This document shows, in pieces, positions 32,705 to 41,176 of a stretch of 64,000 nt of DNA; position 1 is the stretch's first letter, and every line of letters starts with the position of its first letter. This DNA comes from Streptomyces huiliensis (GTDB lineage: Bacteria; Actinomycetota; Actinomycetes; Streptomycetales; Streptomycetaceae). The stretch lies in the NCBI RefSeq assembly GCF_020037025.1, contig NZ_JAIQLH010000026.1, positions 24,039-88,038 on the forward strand. Reading direction: 5' to 3'. The translations under genes and the position numbers were made by a program. The notes beneath the pieces are model-generated. The model saw only the letters and a list, made by a program, of their open reading frames with translations. It ran no database searches and was not told the origin of the DNA.

Positions 32705-33619
32705 ATGACGATGACCGACGGCACCGCCGCTCCCGCCTCTCCCGTGGCCCCCGCCTCCTCCGGCACCGCCGAGGTCCTGCGCTACACCGCCTTCTCCGCC
32801 GACCCGGCGGGCGGCAACCCCGCCGGCGTCGTCCTGGACGCGGCCGGGCTCGACGACACGGAGCTGCTGCGCATCGCCGCCGAACTCGGCTACAGCGAGA
32901 CCGGGTTCCTCACCGCGCCGCCCGAGGGCGCGGCCGAGCCGGACCGGTCGTACACCCTCCGCTTCTTCAGCCCGCTGGCCGAGGTCTCCTTCTGCGGCCA
33001 CGCCACCGTCGCCACCGCCGTGGCCCTGGCCGAGCGGCGCGGCGCCGGGGAGTTCGTCTTCACCACCCCGGCCGGCACCGTCCCGGTCTCCGTCACCGAG
33101 CACGACGGCGTCCTGCGCGCCACCCTCACCTCCGTCGAGCCGCACACGGAGGAGGCAGCTCCGGAGGACGTCGCCGAGGCGCTGGCCGCCCTGGACTGGC
33201 CGGCCGCCGACCTCGACCCGGCCTTCCCGCCGCGCGTCGCCTACGCGGGCGCCCGCCACCTCGTCCTCGGCGCGGCCACCCGGGAACGCCTCGCCGACCT
33301 GGACTACGACTTCGACCGGCTGGCCGCGCTGATGCGGAAGCTGGACCTCACGACGGTGCAACTCGTCTGGCGCGAGGGCGAGTCCGTGTTCCACGTCCGT
33401 GACCCGTTCCCCGTCGGCGGCGTGGTCGAGGACCCCGCGACGGGCGCGGCGGCCGCCGCCCTCGGCGCGTACCTGCGGGAGCGGGGCCTGGTCGGCGACG
33501 ACGCGACGCTCACCCTGCACCAGGGCGACGACCTCGGGCGCCCGGGCGTCCTGGAGGTCACCCTCCGCCCGGGCGACCCCCGGGTCCGGGTGTCGGGGAC
33601 GGCGGCGCGGATCGGGTGA
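32705..33619 (+). CDS. PhzF-family isomerase/epimerase
   Basis: A 304-residue protein. ATG 32705 is preferred, with ATG 32711 also possible. It has the PhzF landmarks: N-terminal RYTAFSADPAGGNPAGVVLD, YSETGFL with the catalytic Glu (about 65), FFSPLAEVSFCGHATV and DPFPVGGVVEDPATGAAAAALGAYL. PhzF proteins are diaminopimelate-epimerase-fold isomerases; without phz neighbours the substrate is unknown. Short GGTGAGGCGG repeats continue from the stop codon. Confidence 0.93.
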   Translation: MTMTDGTAAPASPVAPASSGTAEVLRYTAFSADPAGGNPAGVVLDAAGLDDTELLRIAAELGYSETGFLTAPPEGAAEPDRSYTLRFFSPLAEVSFCGHATVATAVALAERRGAGEFVFTTPAGTVPVSVTEHDGVLRATLTSVEPHTEEAAPEDVAEALAALDWPAADLDPAFPPRVAYAGARHLVLGAATRERLADLDYDFDRLAALMRKLDLTTVQLVWREGESVFHVRDPFPVGGVVEDPATGAAAAALGAYLRERGLVGDDATLTLHQGDDLGRPGVLEVTLRPGDPRVRVSGTAARIG

Positions 33620-33662
33620 GGCGGGTGGGGTGAGGCGGGCGGGTGAAGCGGGTGGGCTGACG
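33617..33662. repeat. Degenerate 13-14-bp repeat starting at the phzF-like stop
   Basis: Units TGAGGCGGGTGGGG, TGAGGCGGGCGGG and TGAAGCGGGTGGGC follow in tandem, each beginning with TGA; the first TGA is the PhzF stop codon. Confidence 0.8.
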
Positions 33663-33848
33663 TTGGGCGGCCGCCCGTGCGCCGACGGGCAGCGGCCGCC
33701 CGATGGCGCCGTACGCAGCCGGGCGCCCCGCCTCGGCAACCGCGTCCCGCCTCGGGGATCGCGCCCCACCGCGCGGCGAACGCCACGCGCCCGCGTGCCG
33801 CCCGGCCGGTGCCAAGGCCCCCTGCTCCGCCTACCTCCCCTACTCCGC

Positions 33849-34142
33849 CTACTCCGCGACGCCGTCGGCAACGACCATCCGCAGCCGCACCGCCGTGCGC
33901 CGGAGCTCCCGCGCCCGGGTGTACTCGGGCGAGGCGTACCACCGCCTGATCCGTTCCCGGTCCGGGAACTCGATGACGATCAGGCGGGCCGCCGGCCGCT
34001 CCCCCTCGACGGCCTCGGGCGCCCCGCCCTTCACGAGGTAACGGCCGCCGTGGGCGCGGATGGACGGCTCGGCGGCCCGGTGGTACCGGCCGGCGGCCTC
34101 GGCGTCGAGCACGTCGGCCTCGACGATGACGTATGCGGGCAT
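33849..34142 (-). CDS. DUF1330 family protein
   Basis: A 97-residue protein. ATG 34142 lies behind GGAGGAGACCC; the extension to 34235 is a TC-rich simple repeat. The sequence MPAYVIVEADVLD, GGRYLVKGGAPEAVEGE, LIVIEFPDRERIRRWYASPEY is the ferredoxin-like DUF1330 signature, related to dimeric alpha/beta barrels. It is a stand-alone cytosolic protein of unknown substrate. Confidence 0.92.
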   Translation of the reverse strand: MPAYVIVEADVLDAEAAGRYHRAAEPSIRAHGGRYLVKGGAPEAVEGERPAARLIVIEFPDRERIRRWYASPEYTRARELRRTAVRLRMVVADGVAE

Positions 34143-34287
34143 GGGTCTCCTCCATCTGTTTCTCGGTCGTCGGTTCCATCTGGTCTCGGTCTCGGTTTCG
34201 GGGTCGGCCTCGGTCATCGGTTTGGGACTTCTCATCCGGTGGCCGCCCCGAATCCCCCCCCGGCCACCGGTCCTTGGCGGGCTCCGG

Positions 34288-35274
34288 TCAGAACCGGTCC
34301 AGGACGGCCGGCCCGCTCGCGTCCGTCCTCGCCCCCGCCCCCGCCCCGGTCCGTGTCCCGTCCACCGGCCGGAGCCGCCCCGTGCGGGCCAGAAAGGCGA
34401 CGAACGCGGCCAGGACGATCCAGCCGGGCCACCCGGTGAGCCCCATGTGCAGCGGATCGAGCGCGGCGCCCGGGGCGGCGAACCGCTTGACCATGCCCAC
34501 GCCCAGAGAGCTGACGAAGGCGTGGGCGACGACGGCGGGCACCACCGAGCCGGAACGCAGCCGCAGCCAGGTGAGGACCGGCAGCACCAGCGTGCAGCTG
34601 ACCACCATCGCGGGCACGGACACGTACCAGGACCGGCCCGGGTACTGCCCGCCCATGAGCAGCATGGGCAGGTGCCACAGGGCGAAGGCGGCGCCGGTCA
34701 GCAGGTACGCCCGGAGCGGGCGCGTCCGGCCGTCACCCCGCAGGAGGCGGGGGAACAGGTAGCCCTGCCACCCCAGTTCCTCACCGAAGAACAGGGGCAG
34801 CGACAACACCATGCCCACCAGCCCGCCGGCCGCCCAGCCCGTCACGTCCCCCAACCCCACCTCGCCGACGGGGTACCGGCCGGCGAGGGCCCCGAGGGCC
34901 AGGGCCGCGGCGGTGAGCCCTGCGGGCACGGCGACGGCCGTCAGACACTCCCGCACCGCCCGTCCCCACGGCCTCGGCCACCGCAACGCCAGCGCCTCGC
35001 GCACCCGCCCGACCCCGCCCCCACCCCCGCGTACGTACCGCACGGCGACGACCGCGCCGAGCGCGGGTGCGAACATCGCGGCGCCGATGCACAGTTCCTC
35101 CAGCAGGCCCGTCCCCTCCCGGGCGTCGCCACGGCGGTAACCGGCGACCAGCAGCGGCAGCATGGCCAGCCACATGCCGGCGTACGCCACGCCGAGATAG
35201 AGCACCACGTCCCGTCGCCGGGCCGCCCACGGCGTCCGACCGGAAAGGGGCTCGGCCCCCGTCGATATCGTCAT
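34288..35274 (-). CDS. CPBP-family intramembrane protease-like protein (Abi/CAAX type II)
   Basis: A 328-residue membrane protein with about eight helices. ATG 35274 is preferred over the ORF start at 35385. It has CPBP motif 1 as FFGEELGWQGYLFPRL (the usual EExxxR arginine is Gln), motif 2 FALWHLPM and motif 3 VAHAFVSSLGVG. Such proteins are glutamic intramembrane proteases or bacteriocin-immunity-like proteins. Whether the Gln variant is active is uncertain. It is divergent from the DUF3592 gene across 117 bp. Confidence 0.87.
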   Translation of the reverse strand: MTISTGAEPLSGRTPWAARRRDVVLYLGVAYAGMWLAMLPLLVAGYRRGDAREGTGLLEELCIGAAMFAPALGAVVAVRYVRGGGGGVGRVREALALRWPRPWGRAVRECLTAVAVPAGLTAAALALGALAGRYPVGEVGLGDVTGWAAGGLVGMVLSLPLFFGEELGWQGYLFPRLLRGDGRTRPLRAYLLTGAAFALWHLPMLLMGGQYPGRSWYVSVPAMVVSCTLVLPVLTWLRLRSGSVVPAVVAHAFVSSLGVGMVKRFAAPGAALDPLHMGLTGWPGWIVLAAFVAFLARTGRLRPVDGTRTGAGAGARTDASGPAVLDRF

Positions 35275-35391
35275 GCCGCCGACGCTACGAAGCGGCGCGC
35301 CCCCCGGTAATACGGTCAACTGCGCTTCTGAGGTGCAGTTTTCTGCACCTACCCGCCCCTTGTCGGCCGACCGCCCAGTTAGCATCCGGCC

Positions 35392-35862
35392 ATGACGCTA
35401 TTTCTGGCGCCACTTCTCATTTCCGCATGCTTCTTGATCGTGTGGTCCCTCTGCTACATCCCCTGGTGGCTCGCGCGCGAGACGGTGAAGGTCCATCGCC
35501 TGCGCACCCATGGCCCGCGGGTGACCGGCGAAGTGGTCTCCGTGTGGATCACCGCGGACGGCGACGGAGACCTTCAGCACTACCCCGTCGTGTCGTTCAC
35601 CCTCAAGGATCCGCCGTATAGCGCCGTCGAGGCGAAGTCCGCGACCGGTTCGCCGCATCAGTGCCGTCTGTCTCCGCGAGACGAAGTGGAGGTCGTCTAC
35701 GACCCGGAGGATCCGGAACACATCATCGTCGTCGAGCACGACTGGGTCGCGACCCCGTTCTGGTACGGGTTCGCCACGCTGGCCATCGGGGCGCTCTGCG
35801 CGAAGGGGCTCACCCCGTTCGCCAAAGCGGTGTACAGGTTCGGAGAGCTCGTGCTGTGGTGA
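35392..35862 (+). CDS. DUF3592-type membrane protein
   Basis: A 156-residue protein with two hydrophobic helices (about 4-27 and 120-140) flanking a soluble beta-rich domain: GPRVTGEVVSVWITADGDGDLQHYPVVSFTL, then DEVEVVYDPEDPEHIIVVEHD. This is the standard DUF3592 arrangement. The role is unknown. It has a more moderate GC level than its neighbours. Confidence 0.82.
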   Translation: MTLFLAPLLISACFLIVWSLCYIPWWLARETVKVHRLRTHGPRVTGEVVSVWITADGDGDLQHYPVVSFTLKDPPYSAVEAKSATGSPHQCRLSPRDEVEVVYDPEDPEHIIVVEHDWVATPFWYGFATLAIGALCAKGLTPFAKAVYRFGELVLW

Positions 35863-35886
35863 CCCGTTCCGCCCGCCTCACCTTTC

Positions 35887-36900
35887 CTACGCGGCTCCCC
35901 CGTCCTCCCGCCCCACCGTGACCACGATCTTGCCCACCTGCCCGTTGCCCTCCATGTGGCGGTGGGCGTCGGCGATGGCCTCCAGGGGGAAGGTGCGGTC
36001 GATCAGCGGGGCGAGGGCGCCGGAGCGGAGGCCCGACTCGATGAAGACGACCGCGCGGCGCTTGCGGTCCTCGTGGCCGAGGACGGCCGGCAGGGCGAAG
36101 CCGTAGACGGCGAGCGGCCAGTGCATGGGCAGCGGGGTGGGACGTCCGTCGAGCCAGCCGTAGACGACCAGGGTGCCGTCCCGGGCCACCGTCCGGGCCA
36201 GTCGGGGCAGTTCGGGGCCGCCCACCGCGTCGAAGACCACGCGGGCGCCCGCGCCGTCCGTCAGCTCGCCGAGGCGCGTGACGACGTCGTCCTCGTCCAG
36301 GCAGATCACCTGCGCGGCACCGGCCTTGAGGAGCTGCTCCCGCTTGGCGGCGGTGCGGGTGACGGCGATCGGGACGGCGCCGACGAGGTTCGCCACCTGG
36401 ATCGCCGCGACGCCGACGCTGCTGGAGGCGGCGGTGATCAACGCCGTGTCGCCCGGGCCCAGCCGGCCGACCTCCACGAGGGCGCCGTACGCGGTGAGGT
36501 ACGACAGCCAGGTCGCGGCCCCGGTGACCGCGTCCACCGACGGGTGCCGCGGGAACAGCGTGCTCGCCGGGACGTTGACGCGCTCCGCGTAGACGCCGTA
36601 GGGGGACATCCCACCCGTGGCGGTCACCAGCACGCTCACCGGGTCCCCGGCGGCGAACCCCTCGACCTCCGGGCCGACCGCCTCGACCACGCCCGCCGCT
36701 TCCGCACCGATCCGGGACGCGGGCAGGTCGGGCTGGTAGTAGTACGCCCCCGCCCGGAACAGGGCCTCGGCCCGGTTGAGGCCCACGGCCTCCACGCGGA
36801 CGCGGACCTCCCCCGACCCCGGAGCGCCGAGCTCCACTTCCTCGATCCGCAGCACGTCCGGACCGCCCACCTCGTCGAACAGCACCGTTCTGGCCTTCAT
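35887..36900 (-). CDS. Zinc-type alcohol dehydrogenase-like / quinone oxidoreductase
   Basis: A 337-residue MDR protein. ATG 36900 begins the conserved MKARTVLFDEVGGPDVLRIEE; two more in-frame ATGs at 36915 and 36927 lie in a GC-rich tandem repeat. The NAD(P)H-binding segment is ITAASSSVGVAAIQVANLVGA (about 145-165), with SRIGAEAAGVVEAVG near 65. It lacks the zinc-ligand cysteines, so it belongs to the zeta-crystallin/quinone reductase type. It is divergent from a TetR gene, which probably controls it. Confidence 0.9.
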   Translation of the reverse strand: MKARTVLFDEVGGPDVLRIEEVELGAPGSGEVRVRVEAVGLNRAEALFRAGAYYYQPDLPASRIGAEAAGVVEAVGPEVEGFAAGDPVSVLVTATGGMSPYGVYAERVNVPASTLFPRHPSVDAVTGAATWLSYLTAYGALVEVGRLGPGDTALITAASSSVGVAAIQVANLVGAVPIAVTRTAAKREQLLKAGAAQVICLDEDDVVTRLGELTDGAGARVVFDAVGGPELPRLARTVARDGTLVVYGWLDGRPTPLPMHWPLAVYGFALPAVLGHEDRKRRAVVFIESGLRSGALAPLIDRTFPLEAIADAHRHMEGNGQVGKIVVTVGREDGGAA

Positions 36901-36946
36901 CGCCCCACCCTTCATCGCCCCGCCCATCGTCGCCCCACCCTTCGTG
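36898..36946. repeat. 12/15-bp tandem repeat duplicating start codons
   Basis: On the minus strand the unit GAAGGGTGGGGCGAT is repeated about three times with substitutions and a 3-bp deletion. It creates three in-frame ATGs (36927, 36915, 36900), each preceded by a GGGTGGGGCG-type purine stretch. Confidence 0.88.
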
Positions 36947-36973
36947 GCGCTCGCAGCGCTCCCGATCCAACAC

Positions 36974-36997
36974 CGAACGTTTTCCGAACGGCGTTCA
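36974..36997. promoter_or_regulatory. Probable TetR operator in divergent region
   Basis: CCGAACG occurs twice in direct orientation and forms GAACG-G-CGTTC (36986-36996). A second imperfect palindrome with CACT/AGTG ends lies at 37012-37036, beside the tetR start. Both positions suit control of the divergent pair. Confidence 0.55.
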
Positions 36998-37042
36998 GTT
37001 TTCACTCGGTGCACTGTAATGCAGCGCTGTAAAGTGTCAAGC

Positions 37043-37780
37043 GTGATCCAACAGACCCAGGGCAGAAGGGCCCGGCTCCGCGCCCAGACCACGGCGGAGA
37101 TCAAGGCGACGGCGCTCCGGCTCATGTCGGAGGGCGGCACGGACGCGATCTCGCTGCGCGCCATCGCCCGCGAGATGGACATGAGCGCCAGCGCCGTCTA
37201 CAGCTACTTCGCCACCCGGGACGAGCTGATCACCACGCTGATCAACGACGTCTACTCGGAGCTCGTCGACCGGGTCGAGGCCGCCCGGGATGCCTGCCCC
37301 GCCGACGACCCGGCCGCCCGGCTCCAGGCCTGGTGGCGGGCGCTGCGCGACTGGGCGCTCGCCGAGCCGGACGGCTTCCGGCTCGTCTACGGCGATCCGG
37401 TGGCCGGGTACGTCACCCCCGTCGGCGGCCCGGCGCCCCGCCCCTCGAAGCGCGCCTGCCTGGGCCTCGTCGAACTCGTCGCCGCCGCCTGGCCCCAGGC
37501 CGCGCCCCGGCAGCCGCCCGTCGAGTTCTCGTGGTCCGACTTCACGCCCGAGCTGGCCGACGAGATCCGCCGGCACCTGCCGGACGTGTCACCCGGCGCG
37601 GTCGCGCTGGCCTTCCGCGTCTGGGGCCGGATGTACGGGCTGATCGGGCTGGAGATCTACGGCCACCTCCGCCCGAGCCTGCCCGACCCGGGGGCGCTCT
37701 ACGAGGCGGAGCTGCGGGACTTGGTCGTCTCCCTCGGCCTCGTTCCGCCGGGGCAGGCGGACGGAGCGGCCGGGCACTGA
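37043..37780 (+). CDS. TetR-family regulator with TetR_C-type domain
   Basis: A 245-residue regulator. GTG 37043 is chosen; ATG 37019 would add 8 residues and neither has a good Shine-Dalgarno, so it may be leaderless. The HTH is at about 10-58 (TTAEIKATALRLMSEGGTDAISLRAIAREMDMSASAVYSYFATRDEL). The C-terminal domain (AWWRALRDWALAEPDGFRLVYGDP) is the WHG-type found in regulators of oxidoreductases. It is divergent from the MDR gene. A 19-bp repeat array starts 5 bp after its stop. Confidence 0.92.
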   Translation: MIQQTQGRRARLRAQTTAEIKATALRLMSEGGTDAISLRAIAREMDMSASAVYSYFATRDELITTLINDVYSELVDRVEAARDACPADDPAARLQAWWRALRDWALAEPDGFRLVYGDPVAGYVTPVGGPAPRPSKRACLGLVELVAAAWPQAAPRQPPVEFSWSDFTPELADEIRRHLPDVSPGAVALAFRVWGRMYGLIGLEIYGHLRPSLPDPGALYEAELRDLVVSLGLVPPGQADGAAGH

Positions 37781-37784
37781 GGGG

Positions 37785-37954
37785 GCGCCGGACGGTGGCG
37801 GAGGTGCCGGACGGCGGCGGAGGCGCCGGGCGTCGGCGGAGGCGCCGGGCGTCGGCGGATGTGCCGGGCGTCGGCGGAGGCGCCGGGCGTCGGCGGATGT
37901 GCCGGACGGCGGCAGGAGGTGCCAGGCGTCGGCGGAGGTGCCGGGCGTCGCCGG
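37785..37954. repeat. 19-bp tandem array directly after tetR
   Basis: Nine units related to GCGCCGGGCGTCGGCGGAG, alternating final G/T and initial GCG/GTG, one with a single-base insertion (20 bp). It fills most of the gap to the convergent MFS gene. Confidence 0.93.
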
Positions 37955-37992
37955 GGCCCTGAGGCACTGACGGCCGCGCCGTACCGGAACCC

Positions 37993-39432
37993 TCACCCGT
38001 CCCCCCGCTCCCGGCACAGTGCGACCACGACGGCCCCCGCCAACGTCAGCCCCCCGGCCGCGAGCGCCGCGCGGCTCATGCCGAGCGCGGCCTCGTGGGC
38101 CGCCCCGCCGCCGTGCGGGACGGCCGCCATGACGGCGGCGACCAGGGCGACGCCCACCGACGAACCGAGGTACCGGGACGCGTTGTTGGCGGCGGATCCC
38201 ACGGCCACCCGGTCGGCCGGCACGCTGCGCACGGCCAGCCCGGCGAGCGCCGCGTTCACCACCCCGCTGCCGACGCCGGCGACGACGAGGCCGGGCAGGA
38301 ACCGCCACCACGGCGCGTGTTCGCCGATCCCCGCGAGCGCGAGCTCGCCCGCGCCGCAGACGGCCAGCCCGGCCGCGACCTGGTGCCGGTCCGCCACCCG
38401 CCCCGCCAGCCGGCGGGCCTGCGGGGCGACGACGAACGACAGCCCCGACCAGACGCCCAGCAGGGCGGCGCTGCGCAGCGGCCCCATCCCGAACAGGCTC
38501 TGGGCGACCATCGGGACGTACGTCATGAGCCCCACCACGCCGGCGCCGATCACCAGGGCGCCGACCGCGGAGGCGGCGAAGGCGGGCCGCCGCAGCAGGC
38601 CGAGGTCCAACAGCGGTGCGGCGACCCGCCGTTCGACGACGACGAACGCCGCCAGCAGCGCCGCCGCGGCCACCAGGAGGACGACGACCCGCGGCCGCCC
38701 CCAGCCGCCGCGGCCCTCGACGAGCGCCCCGACGAGCAGGGCGACACCCAAGCCCAGGGTGAGCACGCCGGCGGCGTCGAAGCCGTGCCGCCGTTCGTTC
38801 CGCGACTCCTCCAGGGCGACCGCGCCCCACAGCGTGACCGCCGCCGAGAGGACGGCGAGGGCGACGTAACAGGCCCGCCAGTCCAGGCCCTTGACCAGCA
38901 AGGCGGCGAACACCGGCCCGACGGCGATGCCGCCGCCCACCATGGCGCCCCACAGGCCGGTGGCCCGCGCCCGTTCGGGGCCGGGCGGGAAGGCCCGGCC
39001 GACGAGGCCGAGGCCGGCGGCCAGCAGAGCGGCGCTGCCCGCGCCCTGCGCGAGCCGGCCGCACACGAAGACGACGGTGCCGGGCGCCGTCGCGCACACC
39101 ACGCAGGCCAGGACGAGCAGCAGGCCCCCGGCCACGAACGTCCGCTTGCGGCCCCGGTCGTCGGCCAGGCCGCCCGCCGCCATCAGGCTGGCGGCGAGCC
39201 CGACGCCGATGCCACCGAGGATCCACGTCCGCCCGGAGGCGCCGGAGCCCAGGTCGGACGCGATGAGCCCGGCGGTGGGCACGGTCGCGGTGAAGTTCAT
39301 GAGGACGAGCAGGGTCGCCGCGCACGCGACGGCCAGGGTCGTACGGGCGGCGGCCCGGTGTGCGGTGTATCCACCGGATTCACAGGGTCCGCCCGATTCG
39401 TCGGATGTGACGGGTGTGACGGTCACCGTCAT
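37993..39432 (-). CDS. MFS drug transporter, DHA2 (EmrB/QacA-like, about 14 helices)
   Basis: A 479-residue protein. ATG 39432 follows a GGGGGG stretch; the ORF to 39546 overlaps the regulator and is rejected. It starts TTLAVACAATLLVLMNFTATVPTAGLIASDLG and has GGLADDRGRKRTFVAGG (motif A) and GRLAQGAGSAALLAAGLGLV. The length suggests 14 helices. It is divergent from the HxlR gene with two palindromes between, so it is probably induced by the substrate through HxlR. Confidence 0.9.
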   Translation of the reverse strand: MTVTVTPVTSDESGGPCESGGYTAHRAAARTTLAVACAATLLVLMNFTATVPTAGLIASDLGSGASGRTWILGGIGVGLAASLMAAGGLADDRGRKRTFVAGGLLLVLACVVCATAPGTVVFVCGRLAQGAGSAALLAAGLGLVGRAFPPGPERARATGLWGAMVGGGIAVGPVFAALLVKGLDWRACYVALAVLSAAVTLWGAVALEESRNERRHGFDAAGVLTLGLGVALLVGALVEGRGGWGRPRVVVLLVAAAALLAAFVVVERRVAAPLLDLGLLRRPAFAASAVGALVIGAGVVGLMTYVPMVAQSLFGMGPLRSAALLGVWSGLSFVVAPQARRLAGRVADRHQVAAGLAVCGAGELALAGIGEHAPWWRFLPGLVVAGVGSGVVNAALAGLAVRSVPADRVAVGSAANNASRYLGSSVGVALVAAVMAAVPHGGGAAHEAALGMSRAALAAGGLTLAGAVVVALCRERGDG

Positions 39433-39454
39433 GGCTACCCCCCAGGGTCGGCTT

Positions 39455-39471
39455 GGTTCACTGATTGAACC
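39455..39471. promoter_or_regulatory. HxlR-type operator 1
   Basis: GGTTCACTGATTGAACC: 6-bp arms GGTTCA/TGAACC with a 5-bp centre, 22 bp upstream of the MFS start. Confidence 0.7.
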
Positions 39472-39475
39472 ACAT

Positions 39476-39491
39476 GGTTCGGTGAATGAAC
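39476..39491. promoter_or_regulatory. HxlR-type operator 2
   Basis: GTTC-N7-GAAC, about 21 bp from operator 1 centre to centre and 15 bp before the hxlR start. It shares the GGTTC half-site. Confidence 0.6.
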
Positions 39492-39506
39492 TGCTAACCT
39501 GAGGCG

Positions 39507-40091
39507 GTGGGATTGGGACGCGGATACACGGATCAGGACTGCTCACTGGCGCGCGCGCTGGAGGTGGTCGGCGAGCGCTGGACGCTCCTCGTCCTCCGCG
39601 ACTGCTTCTACGGGGTGCGGCGGTTCGCCGACTTCCACGCCCACCTCGGCATCCCGCGGGCCGTCCTCACGGACCGGCTCAAGACGCTGACCTCGATGGG
39701 CCTCCTGGAGCGCCGCCCGCGCGCCACCGGCGTGGAGGTCGACTACCTCCTCACCGAGCGCGGCGTCGACCTCTGGCCGACGGTCTACGCCCTGGCGCAG
39801 TGGGGCGAACGGTGGCTCACTCCGGACGGCGCGCGCCGCCTCTTCAGCCACGCACCATGCGGCACGGACGTCACGCCTCTCGGCCTCTGCCCCACCTGCG
39901 ACACCGTTCCACCCGCGGCCGACCTCGTCATCCGGCAGGGCCCGGGCGCCGATCCGACGCTCCGCGACGACCGGGTGAGCGAGGCGCTGCGCCGGAAGCC
40001 GCACCGGCTGCTCACGGACCTCTTCCCGGAGCACCCGGAGCACCCGGAGCCGGCGGCGGTGCGGGCCGGAGCGCACCGCACCGCGACGTAA
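39507..40091 (+). CDS. HxlR-family winged-helix regulator
   Basis: A 194-residue protein from GTG 39507. The core (CSLARALEVVGERWTLLVLRDCFYGVRRFADFHAHLGIPRAVLTDRLKTL, about 12-62) is classic HxlR with the N-terminal redox-capable Cys12. A longer than usual C-terminus adds a C-x-C-x2-C-type pattern (LCPTCD). It divergently controls the DHA2 transporter by position and operator pair. Confidence 0.92.
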   Translation: MGLGRGYTDQDCSLARALEVVGERWTLLVLRDCFYGVRRFADFHAHLGIPRAVLTDRLKTLTSMGLLERRPRATGVEVDYLLTERGVDLWPTVYALAQWGERWLTPDGARRLFSHAPCGTDVTPLGLCPTCDTVPPAADLVIRQGPGADPTLRDDRVSEALRRKPHRLLTDLFPEHPEHPEPAAVRAGAHRTAT

Positions 40092-40130
40092 CCAGGGGAC
40101 CCCTCACACCCCATCAGTCACTCAACCCTC

Positions 40131-40565
40131 TCAGCCACCGCCGAACCGGCGGACGTAACGCTTCTGCCAGGGCGTCTCGACGGCGCGCCGGTCGTAGTGC
40201 CGCCGCACGTAAGCCACCGCCTCCCCCGCCGGGACCCCGTCGAGCACCGCGAGGCAGGCCAGCGCCGTACCGGTCCTGCCGCGCCCGCCGCCGCAGGCCA
40301 GTTCGACCCGCTCGACCCCGGCCCGTTCCCAGGCGGCCCGCAACACCGTCCGGACCCGTTCCGGTTCGGCCGGCAGCCGGAAGTCCGGCCACCGCAACCA
40401 CTCCGCCTCCCAGGCCACTTCGGGAGGCCGCTCGCCCAGCAGATACACGGCGAACTCCGGATCCGGACCGTCCGGCACCGGCCGTCGCAGCGCCCGTCCG
40501 CGCACCGTCCGTCCGGAGGGGAGCCGGAGGAGGCCGGGGGTGCCCTCGGGCCACGTGGGGTTCAT
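40131..40565 (-). CDS. Protein-tyrosine phosphatase-like enzyme
   Basis: A 144-residue cytosolic protein. It has both phosphatase landmarks: the WPD general-acid loop (59-61) and the P-loop CGGGRGRTGT (Cys91 to Arg97, CX5R). The small size fits the atypical dual-specificity or tyrosine phosphatases of Streptomyces. It is convergent with hxlR. Substrate unknown. Confidence 0.87.
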   Translation of the reverse strand: MNPTWPEGTPGLLRLPSGRTVRGRALRRPVPDGPDPEFAVYLLGERPPEVAWEAEWLRWPDFRLPAEPERVRTVLRAAWERAGVERVELACGGGRGRTGTALACLAVLDGVPAGEAVAYVRRHYDRRAVETPWQKRYVRRFGGG

Positions 40566-41055
40566 GCGATCACCCTAGGCGGCAACGGGAGTTGGCAGCA
40601 GATCAGCGATCCGCGACCCGCACCCCGACAGGTGACCGGTCCACTCTCACGGACGACCGAAAGAGCTGAACTCCCCATCGAAAGAGTGCGTTTAATGTCG
40701 CTTGCGTCACGACGGGAGTGCACAGAGCCTGTGAGGTGCATCACTTTCACATGCTCGCAAAGCATGCGACCTGCACCTATGACTGCGCGTCACCCTCACC
40801 TCACGCCGATCGACATCGGACCGCCTGTCGAAATCGATCTTGAATAACGGGCAAGATGGACCCGTTGCATCAGCGCGGGGGTGACGTAGATCACAATCCT
40901 GCGGATCGGCTTGCGCTCTTGGTGACGCCAGTACTGCGGAAGGGCGAGAGCCCCATCCCTGAGCCCGCGAAGCCGTGGGGATGAGGCCCTCCACCACCCA
41001 CCGCAGCGGGGCCTCGGTCCTCAGGGACCGGGGCCCTGTGCATGGTGCAGGCGGA
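40566..41055. other. Intergenic region with structured segments
   Basis: The left part (40640-40860) is of lower GC and contains a plus-strand 50-codon ORF (40695-40847) without a Shine-Dalgarno. The right part (40930-41040) can fold strongly on the minus strand: AGGGC/GCCCT and CATCCC/GGGATG stems, then the terminator at 41008. No standard gene was found. Confidence 0.5.
41008..41036 (-). terminator. Terminator-like hairpin after the 38-codon ORF
   Basis: A 12-bp stem (GGGCCTCGGTCC against GGACCGGGGCCC, one G-T pair) with loop TCAG, 19 bp beyond the stop of the small ORF. Confidence 0.65.
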
Positions 41056-41172
41056 TCACATCCAGTCCCACACCGCCTTGAAGGCGGTGTAGAGCGGACC
41101 GATCCAGCGGACACGGCGGTAAAGCCGGTCCCACCTGCTGCCGCCGCGGTGACCCTCCGGACGTGTGGCCAT
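41056..41172 (-). CDS. Putative 38-residue Trp/Arg-rich peptide
   Basis: An ATG at 41172 with GGAAGGGGG and 7-nt spacing opens a 38-codon frame. Its third codon positions are mostly G/C. The peptide is basic and Gly/Arg-rich at the start and amphipathic at the end (RRVRWIGPLYTAFKAVWDWM), with four Trp; it could lie on a membrane. A strong leader fold precedes it and a terminator hairpin follows. No family is recognised. It could be a micropeptide, a toxin-like peptide, or a chance ORF in a structured RNA. Confidence 0.4.
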   Translation of the reverse strand: MATRPEGHRGGSRWDRLYRRVRWIGPLYTAFKAVWDWM

Positions 41173-41176
41173 CGGG

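Noticed and set aside
40695..40847. A 50-codon plus-strand ORF ending ...TPIDIGPPVEIDLE
   Set aside because: It looks peptide-like but has no Shine-Dalgarno, no downstream gene for a leader peptide and no recognisable family; kept only as a remark.
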